NCBI RefSeq assembly: GCF_001485215.1
Contig: NZ_BBWW01000001.1
Span: forward strand, 3,596,001-3,660,000
From: Leptolyngbya sp. NIES-2104
GTDB lineage: Bacteria; Cyanobacteriota; Cyanobacteriia; Leptolyngbyales; Leptolyngbyaceae
DNA length: 64,000 nt
Direction of reading: 5' to 3'
The position numbers and the translations under genes were made by a program. The stretch's first letter is position 1; the number at the start of each line of letters is the position of its first letter. Positions 24,787 through 33,309 of this stretch are shown piece after piece. The notes under the pieces were generated by a model that did not search any database, was not told where the DNA came from, and saw only the letters and a list, made by a program, of their open reading frames with translations.

Positions 24787-27700
24787 TAATTTTGCCTCTT
24801 CTTAATTCTATAAGTCCGAATTTCCCAAGGTCGGATTTCGGCGCGAGCTTGGATAGGACGTTCGAGTAAATCAACCGATTCAATGATCTCGAAGTCGCCT
24901 TTTAGGTTGAGTTCTGCGGGTTCGCCGTGGCATTCGTAACAGCGCAAAATGTATTCGTTGGGGTTGTCTTCGGACTGCTTCAAGCTTGTGAGGATGAGAT
25001 TGTCGGCTTGGAGGTCGAGGGAGGAATGAACGGGCGGGAGAGTGCCGTTTTCGGGGAGTTGGTCGAGTGTGAAGACTTCCAAGGGCTGTAGAAGTTCAAA
25101 CGCTCTCCGGGTGGTTTGAGCAGTTTTCCAGGTTCCAGCATGAGGATACAGCGCGTACGTAAATTCATGAGAACCTAAATCGGCTTCAGAATCCGGAAAT
25201 TCTGAGCCGCGCAGTAAGGTAAGCCGAATTTGGTCTGATTGGCAATCGAAACCATGTTTGCAATCACTTAAAAGACTAACGCCATATTTGCCATCATTTA
25301 GATCCGTCCATCCAAGTGCGGAAACTTCCCATTTAGCTTTTTCGGCTTCGGTTTCGGGGCGAGTCGTTCGCTTGATCGCGCCACCTGCCATTTCATAAGT
25401 CGCGAAATTGGCTTTTAGGTTAAGCGGAAATGCAGCTTTTACTAAAACGTGTCGCTCTTTCCAATTGACTGATGTATAAATCTTCAAGACGGGTGAATCA
25501 GGCTCCAAGTAATACCAATGCCGAAAGATAGATTCTCCGATCGCTCGTTTAACTTCAATTCCAGGAATCAGAGATATCCATTTTCGATATTTAATCTCTA
25601 GCAATCTAGGACGATCGAGAGGGTGAGCCGCGTAGTTCGGATCAATATTCCATGCGTCCCAGTATTGCCCACTATCTTGAAAAGCCTGAAGATCATTTCC
25701 AAGCCCGTTTAGGATTTCGCGATCGTTCACTTTATCAACGACACTAGACAAGCTACCTGTTTCAGGATCAACGATCGCTTTGATGAACTCATTCTCTAAG
25801 ACGAAATCATCGGAAAATACATTCGCATCAAGTAACAGAGGCTCGCCGGGATAAAGCCAAAAGCATCGGTAGCCAATCGAGGGAATTGTCTCTGCCCAGA
25901 ATGAGTAACAATAAATGCGAAACTCACCTGTGTTAATCCAAGATTTCTCGATTTGAACTTGAATATCTTCACCGTCCAAACTGCAAATCTTCCAGCTTCG
26001 TTCATCTGAAATAGACCTTACTAAATCTGCCGTAACAATTCCAGATCTTTCCCAGCTTGATGGATTAAAAACTACAACAAGCACCGCTTCTAGATGGGGC
26101 GGAATAGGGAGCTTTATTTGCATTCCAATATTCGACTTGCCGTAAACTTTATCGAGAATATCTCCAAACTCAAACTGCTTAACAAGTGCAGTATTGTAAA
26201 CTTCACGAATCGATGAGCCTGGCAAAATATCATGGAACTGATTAAATAGAACAATTTTCCAAGCTTCTTCTAGATCTGTCTTCAAGTAGGTTGAGTTTGT
26301 CAAGCTCGAAGACAAAGAAGCATCCATTTCGACAAGGTGCAGCCGAGCTTCTGCTTCCCGATTAAACCTTTTTTGGTCGCCATGTGTCGTATAGCAACCG
26401 CGATGAAACTCTAAATAAAGCTCATCATTCCAAGTTTCTTTTGGAGCTTCTAAGCTTTCTAAATAGTCCAATGCAGTGGTAAATTCTAATCTTGGAAAAA
26501 AGGGCGATCGCTTCCATCGTTCCGCAATTTCCAACATATCCCGCGTCGGACCTCCCCCATGATCGCCCACGCCAAATAGCCACAGTGCATGAGGTTTCCC
26601 GGTTTTATTCACCCAGTCCCAAGCGAATTTCGCCATTTTGATCGGCTCGATCGCTTCCCCGATCGGCGATGACATCAAACTTTTAACCTGACTACCATCG
26701 GGTGCTTGCCAGTTAAACCATTCATACGGAAACTGTGTCGTATCGTTCCAGCGAAGTTTCTGAGTGACGAAGTAATCAATGCCTGCAAGTTTGAGAAATT
26801 GCGGAGTTTGCCAATTGAAACCGAAAGTATCGGGAAGCCATGCAACGCGGCAGATTTCACCAAACTTTTCTTGACAGTAGCGTTGCCCGTATAAGAGATG
26901 ACGTGCGATCGATTCTGCATTGATCAAATTCATCTCTGGTTCTACCCACATTCCGCCCACAACTTCCCATTTCCCAGCTTTCACTTGTGACTGAATTTGA
27001 GCAAAAATCTCCGGTCGATTTTGTTCAATCCATTCGTATAAAGCGGGTGTGGTATGACAAAACGTAAGCTCAGGATAATCTTTCTGTAGGTTTAGAACTG
27101 AAATGAATGTGCGTTCTGCGGCTCTCCAAGTTTCTTCAACATCCCAGAGCCAAGCCATATCTAAGTGGGCATGACCGAGTAAGAAAATTGTGTGTTGTTT
27201 GATTCTTGAACTAATCGGTAGAAGGGCAGTTCTTAGGGATTCTAGGGATTGATGGAATTGATTGCGATCGTGAATTTTCCAGTCAAATTTGATCTCTGAT
27301 ATTGAAGATTTCTCGCTTCGTTTCGGTAACGCCCCGGAATGGAATTCGGGGCTGTCGGTGCGAAGTCCGTTAGAAACGGACTGAAGATCTGGTTCTGCGT
27401 CTTCAGTCCCCTTCAGTGGACTTCGTTCTGTTAGCCCCGAATTCCATTCCGGGGCGGGTGAACGCAATGAACGCGAATCTTCAAACACTTCCGCATCATT
27501 TTCTAATTCGGATGAGCACGAATTTCTAAATACTCCCTGAATATTCTCTAATCCAAACGCATCAATATAACTCTGAATAACTTCTAATTCATCCGCAACA
27601 AATCCCGGATCACTCTCATCGTAATTCGATTCATAAATAAGGCGCGATCGCATTAATCCCCCAATGTCATGTCCCGGACTGATCAATCGAATCGCAACCG

Positions 27701-28082
27701 CAACTTTTTCACCCGGAACCACACTAGAACTTAAAACTACTCGACAAGAATGATCAAATAAATCGCCTTCTTGAACTTTCTCACCATTCACGTAAACTTC
27801 TGCAAATTCCGCCCACCAAGTTAACGCCAATCTCAGCGTCAATCCTGCTAACGGATACTCATTTAATGCTTCAGGCAAAACGAACTCTTGATAAAACCAG
27901 CGGACTTTTTGCCCTTTTTCCCACACCAGATAGCGCTTCTCGTTCAGTTCAATTTTTGTAAACGACTGTGACGGAACATCGGAAATCGCGCAATCTTCGC
28001 AGACTTGCCAATGCTCGATCGCGTCTTGTTGGACTAAGTTGCGTAAACGCTCGATAAATGATGCAGTAAGAACGTCTGTCAT
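24786..28082 (-). CDS. GH38 alpha-mannosidase with in-frame palindromic insertion
   Basis: A 1098-residue glycoside hydrolase of family 38. The N-terminal beta domain (about 1-200) precedes the catalytic (beta/alpha) domain: zinc ligands in LLGHAHLDMAWLWDVEETWR near residue 304, the nucleophile Asp in VAWLPDTFGFNWQTPQFLK near 417, and FGVGDHGGGPTRDML. The helical bundle (DQKRFNREAEARLHLVEMDASL...FNQFHDILPGSSIREVYN) and a long beta-rich C-terminus (TLYPHAGTW-like segment YALYPHAGTWK) follow. GH38 enzymes remove alpha-linked mannose from glycans; no signal peptide is seen, so a cytoplasmic role is likely. Residues about 200-261 are encoded by a 183 bp palindromic element and are of low complexity (Ser, Glu, Arg, Pro). 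The frame is intact throughout. Confidence 0.93.
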   Translation of the reverse strand: MTDVLTASFIERLRNLVQQDAIEHWQVCEDCAISDVPSQSFTKIELNEKRYLVWEKGQKVRWFYQEFVLPEALNEYPLAGLTLRLALTWWAEFAEVYVNGEKVQEGDLFDHSCRVVLSSSVVPGEKVAVAIRLISPGHDIGGLMRSRLIYESNYDESDPGFVADELEVIQSYIDAFGLENIQGVFRNSCSSELENDAEVFEDSRSLRSPAPEWNSGLTERSPLKGTEDAEPDLQSVSNGLRTDSPEFHSGALPKRSEKSSISEIKFDWKIHDRNQFHQSLESLRTALLPISSRIKQHTIFLLGHAHLDMAWLWDVEETWRAAERTFISVLNLQKDYPELTFCHTTPALYEWIEQNRPEIFAQIQSQVKAGKWEVVGGMWVEPEMNLINAESIARHLLYGQRYCQEKFGEICRVAWLPDTFGFNWQTPQFLKLAGIDYFVTQKLRWNDTTQFPYEWFNWQAPDGSQVKSLMSSPIGEAIEPIKMAKFAWDWVNKTGKPHALWLFGVGDHGGGPTRDMLEIAERWKRSPFFPRLEFTTALDYLESLEAPKETWNDELYLEFHRGCYTTHGDQKRFNREAEARLHLVEMDASLSSSLTNSTYLKTDLEEAWKIVLFNQFHDILPGSSIREVYNTALVKQFEFGDILDKVYGKSNIGMQIKLPIPPHLEAVLVVVFNPSSWERSGIVTADLVRSISDERSWKICSLDGEDIQVQIEKSWINTGEFRIYCYSFWAETIPSIGYRCFWLYPGEPLLLDANVFSDDFVLENEFIKAIVDPETGSLSSVVDKVNDREILNGLGNDLQAFQDSGQYWDAWNIDPNYAAHPLDRPRLLEIKYRKWISLIPGIEVKRAIGESIFRHWYYLEPDSPVLKIYTSVNWKERHVLVKAAFPLNLKANFATYEMAGGAIKRTTRPETEAEKAKWEVSALGWTDLNDGKYGVSLLSDCKHGFDCQSDQIRLTLLRGSEFPDSEADLGSHEFTYALYPHAGTWKTAQTTRRAFELLQPLEVFTLDQLPENGTLPPVHSSLDLQADNLILTSLKQSEDNPNEYILRCYECHGEPAELNLKGDFEIIESVDLLERPIQARAEIRPWEIRTYRIKKRQN
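27302..27484. repeat. Palindromic element inserted in frame in the GH38 gene
   Basis: A 183 bp (61-codon) element with 9 bp perfect terminal inverted repeats (TTGAAGATT and AATCTTCAA), an inner perfect 23 bp inverted repeat (27331-27353 with 27433-27455, core CCCCGGAATGGAATTCGGGG), and two small central hairpins (AGTCCGTT/AACGGACT and AGTCC/GGACT). The layout is the same as the elements at 23600 and 57225, with sequence divergence. Being a multiple of three and free of stops in the gene's frame, it adds 61 residues without breaking the protein. Confidence 0.88.
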
Positions 28083-28123
28083 ACCGATATGATGAGGGTG
28101 AGAAATGCGATGTCCCCCAGTCT

Positions 28124-29602
28124 ATGACTTCTCGACGCTACCAGAGCCAATTTTTTAAGTTTGTCACACAGCAGACTCAGAAGCTTGCTGACAAAAGCGC
28201 GACTCTCCTCAGACACGCCAAAGTGACCGCCATTTGGACAACTCAGATTTTGCTGTACCCAGTCTATGCCGCGTTTCAGGGCACAAGAGCGATCGGGCAA
28301 CAGATTGGACGCACTGTGGAAAAAGCCGTGTTGCGCCTGCGAATGAGTCGAGAAGAAATCGCCATTGACTCCAAAAACCTAAGCGATGCACCGATTCAGA
28401 ATGTTTTGACAGCGGTGAAACGGGCACTGGTTAGCGGTGGCAAGTTGCCTATTCTGCGCGATCGTCATCCACTGGTGTTGATTGGACGATTCATTCTGCG
28501 GCGAGAAGAAAGCTCGATCACGTCAAATCCTTATCAAATTCAAGCGATCGCTTGTGCGATCGATACTCGAAAATTCGTTCTCATTCTCGAAGGCAATGTC
28601 ATTTTCGACATTCTCACCCCCGAACAACAACAGCAAATCGAACATCGGATTCGGTTAGAACTAGCGCGATATTGGCAGTGGAAACGGAAGCTTTATCTCA
28701 AATCTGCACCGCTCGGATTGCCAGAAGATCGAGAAACGTTACTGCCGCCGATTCGTGTGTTTCGACAATTAATGGCTTGGGTGCAATCGAGTCCAGTCGC
28801 GATCGCGATCAATCTGTTCCAGGAAGCTGAAATCATCGCGCAACCCGGAGAACTTAACTGGTTCGTTCCTTCTGTTCCTCTCTCTGCTTGGAATCCAGGA
28901 ACTTTAATTCCAAAAGCTCCAAATCCAAGAAATGTCACCTCTTGGTTTGCTCAATTACCGAACTTGGCAGATCTAGAAGCCTTAATCTGGGCAGCAATTC
29001 ACTACTTTTTTGGGGAACGCACTCGATTCGCTCCGGCACATGGCGCACTATCAGGAACCGCAGAAGCTTCGACGAATTTGGGATTCCGGGATTTGTTTCG
29101 CGTTTCAGGGCGAGATTCAAGAGCAATCGCAACTCCAGAAACGATGATCTTAGAAGGAACGGCGAACGGATTTGGCGAAACGCGATCGTTCTCATTCGCT
29201 CCCTCGTTAACCCAGAAAATTCGCGAGTATTTGCGAAAACTGTCGGGTGTGATCGTGCATCAAAAGAAAGTTGTAGTGTGGGAAGAGACTTCGATCGTCA
29301 TTTCTCAAACTGAGGAAATCGTGACTGAAACGCGATCGAACTTGATTAGCATTGAATCTGATCTCATCAGCACCGAATCGAATCCTACCGAAATTACCTC
29401 AACTCAAACACACACGCTCACCGTAGAAGCTCCAGAACGTTTTGATGTCGAAACGGCATTCGACTGGATCGAAACTCCAGCAACTCATGTCGAATACGTT
29501 CTCACCCCGTGGCAAAAATTCCTGCAATGGATCGATTCTGGCTTCGTCTGGGTCGAACACCGAATCATCTTTCTCTGGCGGTGGCTCACTCGCAGCCATT
29601 AA
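28124..29602 (+). CDS. Conserved cyanobacterial-type protein, unknown function
   Basis: A 492-residue protein divergent from the mannosidase gene (41 bp gap). The N-terminus is basic with a hydrophobic patch (KVTAIWTTQILLYPVYAAFQGTRAIGQQIG). The middle has ordered segments (PYQIQAIACAIDTRKFVLILEGNVIFDILTPEQQQQIEHRIRLELARYW). The C-terminus is Thr/Ser/Glu-rich and ends with an aromatic amphipathic segment (WIDSGFVWVEHRIIFLWRWL) that may associate with a membrane. I do not recognise a domain; nothing suggests an enzyme. Confidence 0.75.
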   Translation: MTSRRYQSQFFKFVTQQTQKLADKSATLLRHAKVTAIWTTQILLYPVYAAFQGTRAIGQQIGRTVEKAVLRLRMSREEIAIDSKNLSDAPIQNVLTAVKRALVSGGKLPILRDRHPLVLIGRFILRREESSITSNPYQIQAIACAIDTRKFVLILEGNVIFDILTPEQQQQIEHRIRLELARYWQWKRKLYLKSAPLGLPEDRETLLPPIRVFRQLMAWVQSSPVAIAINLFQEAEIIAQPGELNWFVPSVPLSAWNPGTLIPKAPNPRNVTSWFAQLPNLADLEALIWAAIHYFFGERTRFAPAHGALSGTAEASTNLGFRDLFRVSGRDSRAIATPETMILEGTANGFGETRSFSFAPSLTQKIREYLRKLSGVIVHQKKVVVWEETSIVISQTEEIVTETRSNLISIESDLISTESNPTEITSTQTHTLTVEAPERFDVETAFDWIETPATHVEYVLTPWQKFLQWIDSGFVWVEHRIIFLWRWLTRSH

Positions 29603-29674
29603 AAACGATCCCGCACTCCTGTAAGATAAAAGGACGATTCCCAAACCTCTTCCATCGCCATTGGAGTTATTGAC

Positions 29675-29791
29675 ATGATCACGCTCAAAATTGTTGTTTA
29701 TATTACCGTCGCCTTCTTTGTGGGTTTATTCGTCTTCGGGTTCCTCTCAAACGACCCTGCACGGAACCCCAACCGCCGCGACTTAGAATAA
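29675..29791 (+). CDS. psbI: Photosystem II reaction centre protein I
   Basis: A 38-residue single-span subunit of photosystem [22 protein letters not shown] then [18 protein letters not shown]. The C-terminal SNDPARNP-x-R-x-DLE is the family hallmark. PsbI binds D1 early in reaction-centre assembly. The gene is monocistronic, with a Shine-Dalgarno-like GGAG (29662-29665) and a terminator 24 bp after the stop. Confidence 0.97.
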   Translation: MITLKIVVYITVAFFVGLFVFGFLSNDPARNPNRRDLE

Positions 29792-29814
29792 TCTTTCTCG
29801 CATTTGAGAACGAG

Positions 29815-29839
29815 AGGGCAGACGACCTGCCCTTTTTTT
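29815..29839 (+). terminator. Intrinsic terminator of psbI
   Basis: AGGGCAG pairs with CTGCCCT around a 5-base loop, followed by a run of seven T. Confidence 0.88.
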
Positions 29840-29939
29840 ATAGGAAAAACCAACGGAATCAATTTTGCGATCGCGCTCGTCATCCGTTAAAGTGCCTATG
29901 CGGTTCACTATTTTTAGCCTGAAGACGAATTTATAAAAT

Positions 29940-32090
29940 ATGCCTTATCCGGTTCCCCCTCCTGAACCCCCTGCGATCGTCCAACCTGCTCCCATGACTT
30001 CAACGAAGGTCGAGCTTGCAAAACCAACTCCACCTGAAAAAATGCCAATGGAGCAGACTTCTAACCGAGCAGAAGACTTAACGGGAACCGAATCGATCGC
30101 GGCTTCAGAACCCAATTGGAGTTTTGCAGAAACTCCGATCGCTCAAACACCCCCTCCGCCCACAAATACCCCTTCTAGCCCGCTTCCAATTCCAACACCT
30201 GCCCCAACACCCCCTCCGAGCAATATTCCAACTCAGCAATTGAATGCTGAAGGGATTCTAGAACTCAAAGCCGATCGACAGGAATTCGATCAGTTTCGTC
30301 GAGTGTTTACGGCTGAGGGTCGGGTGACGCTGCGGTTTCGAGGGGCGTTACTAACAAGCGATCGCTTACAAGTGAATTTGATCAATCGGCTTGCCGTAGC
30401 AGATGGAAATGTCGCACTCACTAGAGGCGAACAAGTCTTGCGGGGAGCGCGATTTCGCTACAACTTAGTTCAAGAAGAAGGAACGATCGATCAAGCCAGC
30501 GGTGAAATCTTTATTCCGACCGCAGGAACGGATCTTAATCCAAATTTACCTACGAATATTACGGCGGGCGTGGTTCCGGTTGGATCAGTGGGCGATCGCG
30601 CTTTGGCAACTCAGAATAATATTTCTCAAGCAGGCTCCGTCCGAATTACCGTCGGTTCGCAGCGAAATCCTAGCGGCATTCCAGGATTACCTCAAGAAGG
30701 GGGAAGTGTCCGACGATTGCGATTTGAGGCGGCTCAGATTGCATTCTATCCAGAGGGGTTTCAGGCAAATAATATTCGGATTACAAATGATCCATTTTCG
30801 CCACCGGAATTAGAACTGAGAGCTGAACGCGCTGAACTCAGAAGAGTTGCACCTTTGCGCGATGAAATTCGCACAACTCGAAATCGCTTGGTGTTTGATC
30901 AGGGCTTTTCTTTGCCCTTACCAAGTCGAACGCTCGTGCTTGATCGAAATCAGCGATCGCCTGCTTTATTCAATTTCGGATTCGATGGCAACGATCGCGG
31001 CGGTGTCTTCATCGAGCGCGAGTTCAATGTCTTACCGCAATCGCCCATTCAATTTACGATTACACCTCAGTTCTTTGTTCAAAGAGCAATTCAAGACCGC
31101 AGTAATATCGCCGATCTGTTTGGTGTCCGAAGTCAGCTATCCGCACGATTAACTCCTCGAACATTGATTCGAGGGGATGGCGTTTTGACGAGCTTAGATT
31201 TTAGTCGAGTTGAAGAATCACTGCGGGGAAGCTTGCGGGCGCAGCAGTTGATCGGAACGCATACCCTGAGTTTAGAGGCGAGTTATCGCGATCGCTTATT
31301 CAATAATTCGCTCGGTTTCCAAGATGTCCAAAGTAGTATCGGTGCTGTGTTCTTCTCGCCTGTTGTGCCGATCGCAAACACCGGAATTAATCTAAGCTAT
31401 CAAGTCGGCTATCAATACGTCACCGCAGACACCGATCGATTAGATTTGCTAGAACCTGTTCGATCGAACAATCGCATTAGTCTAGGACGCTTTCAAGCAA
31501 GTGCGGCTCTGAGTCGTGCTTTTCCCCTCTGGCAAGGTGAACCTCTACCCGCAACCCCAGAACAAGGCTTGAAATATTCTCCAACTCCGATTCGTCCCTT
31601 TCTAGCGCTGGCGGTCGGTGTCACAGGTGTAGGAACGTCTTACAGCAATGGCGACAATCAAAATAGTATTAGTGGTGCGGTTAGTTTGATCGGTCAGTTT
31701 GGGCGATTTTCTCGTCCGTTCTTGGATTACACCGCGTTCAACATCACGTATTCTCAAGCATTTCGATCGGGATTATCGCCGTTCTTGTTTGATCGATTAG
31801 CTGACGATCGCATTCTCTATGCTGGCATCACCCAACAGATTTACGGTCCATTTCGCGTCGGCTTTCAAACTGCTTTCAACGTGGGCAACGGTCGAGAGAT
31901 CAGCACCGACTACTTTTTAGAATACAAACGTCGCACCTATGGAATTACTTTGAGATACAATCCGGTGCAAGAATTAGGATCAGTCGGATTTGAAATTAGT
32001 GATTTCAACTGGAATCGTGGCAGTCGAGAGCCATTTGCCGGAAGTGGTGTCATTCCAGTAGAAAGCGGCGTGATCCGATCGCCACAATAA
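29940..32090 (+). CDS. DUF3769 / LptD-like outer membrane protein
   Basis: A 716-residue protein. A Pro/Thr-rich N-terminus (1-105) is followed by an OstA/LptA-like beta-jellyroll (LELKADRQEFDQFRRVFTAEGRVTLRFRGALLTSDRLQVNL, about 103-290) and a long beta-barrel region rich in alternating strands (GVGTSYSNGDNQNSISGAVSL, RIGFQTAFNVGNGREISTDYF-like). This is the layout of LptD, which inserts lipopolysaccharide in the outer membrane, and of the cyanobacterial DUF3769 family. No signal peptide is visible at the only reasonable ATG and an in-frame stop closes the upstream region, which is odd for an outer-membrane protein. The functional call is by layout. Confidence 0.8.
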   Translation: MPYPVPPPEPPAIVQPAPMTSTKVELAKPTPPEKMPMEQTSNRAEDLTGTESIAASEPNWSFAETPIAQTPPPPTNTPSSPLPIPTPAPTPPPSNIPTQQLNAEGILELKADRQEFDQFRRVFTAEGRVTLRFRGALLTSDRLQVNLINRLAVADGNVALTRGEQVLRGARFRYNLVQEEGTIDQASGEIFIPTAGTDLNPNLPTNITAGVVPVGSVGDRALATQNNISQAGSVRITVGSQRNPSGIPGLPQEGGSVRRLRFEAAQIAFYPEGFQANNIRITNDPFSPPELELRAERAELRRVAPLRDEIRTTRNRLVFDQGFSLPLPSRTLVLDRNQRSPALFNFGFDGNDRGGVFIEREFNVLPQSPIQFTITPQFFVQRAIQDRSNIADLFGVRSQLSARLTPRTLIRGDGVLTSLDFSRVEESLRGSLRAQQLIGTHTLSLEASYRDRLFNNSLGFQDVQSSIGAVFFSPVVPIANTGINLSYQVGYQYVTADTDRLDLLEPVRSNNRISLGRFQASAALSRAFPLWQGEPLPATPEQGLKYSPTPIRPFLALAVGVTGVGTSYSNGDNQNSISGAVSLIGQFGRFSRPFLDYTAFNITYSQAFRSGLSPFLFDRLADDRILYAGITQQIYGPFRVGFQTAFNVGNGREISTDYFLEYKRRTYGITLRYNPVQELGSVGFEISDFNWNRGSREPFAGSGVIPVESGVIRSPQ

Positions 32091-32183
32091 TTTGAATCGA
32101 TTACACTCAAATCATGTCGATTCTAAAAAGAATGGTTCTAGATAGAGGAAATCAATTCCGATTTTGCCCTAAAATAGCGGGTT

Positions 32184-33008
32184 ATGACGACAGATCAGAA
32201 CGGTTCTTCTGGCGATTCTAATGCGTCTCTGTGGCGTGAGACTGCAACCCAAGTGGTGGATTTATTAATTCACTACAGCTTTGATTTGGGCGGAAATAAT
32301 GCGCGGCAGTTAATCGATCGATGGCAATCGACCTACGCTCAGAATTGGATCAGATGGGCAGTAATCGAAGCCCTCTATCAAGGTCGATATAAAGCCGTAT
32401 CTGTTGAACAAATTCTGCAACTTTGGCATCGCCGTCAACAACCCCGCTATCACTTCAATTACGAGTTTGAACGGTTAGTTTGCAACAAATTTCCACGCGA
32501 TCTATCGCAACCTCTATGCTCAAAATCACCCCCTGATACAACCCTCCTTCCGGATCTTCCAGCACCGAGTCGAGCAAGTTTCCCCACCCCGAAGCCATCA
32601 GCAAATCCTTCTATTTCAGAACCTCCTCCTTGGGCAGAGTTGGCAGAACAAATTCAACAAGAAGAACCTCCTGAACTTGTGCCATCAAATAGTGCGATCG
32701 TGCCTTTGAAGGTTGATCACATCGAAGCTCCAGAAATTCTTTTAAACCGAGTCGCCAAACTTCAAGCAGGAGTCGAAGCTTTAATCGAGCAAGCTACTTC
32801 AAGCTTGAATGCGTCGAATGAAGCAATGAAAATCAAGTTGCAGCCGGAAGAAACGAAAGAGAAATCGATCGCTCCTGAAGAAGTGCCTCTAGAAATCACC
32901 GAAGAAGTTCATCCACCAATCCATCAATTCATGCCAACCGCAGCCGAAACGGAGTTTCACAGCAAATTGAAATCGGTTGTCGAGCAGGAAACCGCGATCG
33001 ATTCTTAA
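32184..33008 (+). CDS. Conserved cyanobacterial-type hypothetical protein
   Basis: A 274-residue acidic protein. Residues 15-110 form a compact helical domain (WRETATQVVDLLIHYSFDLGGNNARQLIDRWQSTYAQNWIRWAVIEALYQGRYKAVSVEQILQLWHRR...FNYEFERLVC) reminiscent of the DnaD-like replication fold found in cyanobacterial hypothetical proteins, though I cannot confirm that. The rest is Pro/Glu-rich and probably disordered. It lies 93 bp after the DUF3769 gene. Function unknown. Confidence 0.75.
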   Translation: MTTDQNGSSGDSNASLWRETATQVVDLLIHYSFDLGGNNARQLIDRWQSTYAQNWIRWAVIEALYQGRYKAVSVEQILQLWHRRQQPRYHFNYEFERLVCNKFPRDLSQPLCSKSPPDTTLLPDLPAPSRASFPTPKPSANPSISEPPPWAELAEQIQQEEPPELVPSNSAIVPLKVDHIEAPEILLNRVAKLQAGVEALIEQATSSLNASNEAMKIKLQPEETKEKSIAPEEVPLEITEEVHPPIHQFMPTAAETEFHSKLKSVVEQETAIDS

Positions 33009-33071
33009 TTGTTTCGGAGTGATGAAATTCGCTTGACTCGCTCAAATAAATCCTCTAAGCTTGCGAATTAA

Positions 33072-33261
33072 GTTATCCTGCTGCGTTGAAAACTAAAGGA
33101 TAACGCTGCCCAACAACTGAGCCAGCGTCGCCCAAAGAAGATCTCACCCAACTTTGAGCGACTAACCCCCAACGCTGTGAACACCAGCGCGGAGGCTTGA
33201 GGGATGATAACATCTCTTTGCCGCCCTGCTTCACGCTGCGAACCGGGGCGGCTTAGTTTTT
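33072..33261 (+). ncRNA. Candidate structured non-coding RNA with terminator
   Basis: Between the genes at 33008 and 33310 there are five hairpins in tandem: GTTATCC/GGATAAC (33072-33104), CGCTG/CAGCG (33104-33127), GTCGC..CAAAG/CTTTG.GCGAC (33127-33162), CGCTG/CAGCG (33173-33189), and a GC-rich GCCGCCC/GGGCGGC stem (33220-33252) followed by TTAGTTTTT. No long reading frame is present. It does not show tmRNA, RNase P, SRP or 6S landmarks I know. It could also be the structured 3' end of the upstream message. Confidence 0.5.
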
Positions 33262-33309
33262 GGGCTTTTTTCCATTAGAATTGGTACTCACGTATTAAAG
33301 GCTAAGCGA

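Noticed and set aside
33072-33261. tmRNA, RNase P, SRP or 6S RNA
   Set aside because: I could not find the conserved landmarks of these RNAs, so I list only a generic RNA candidate.
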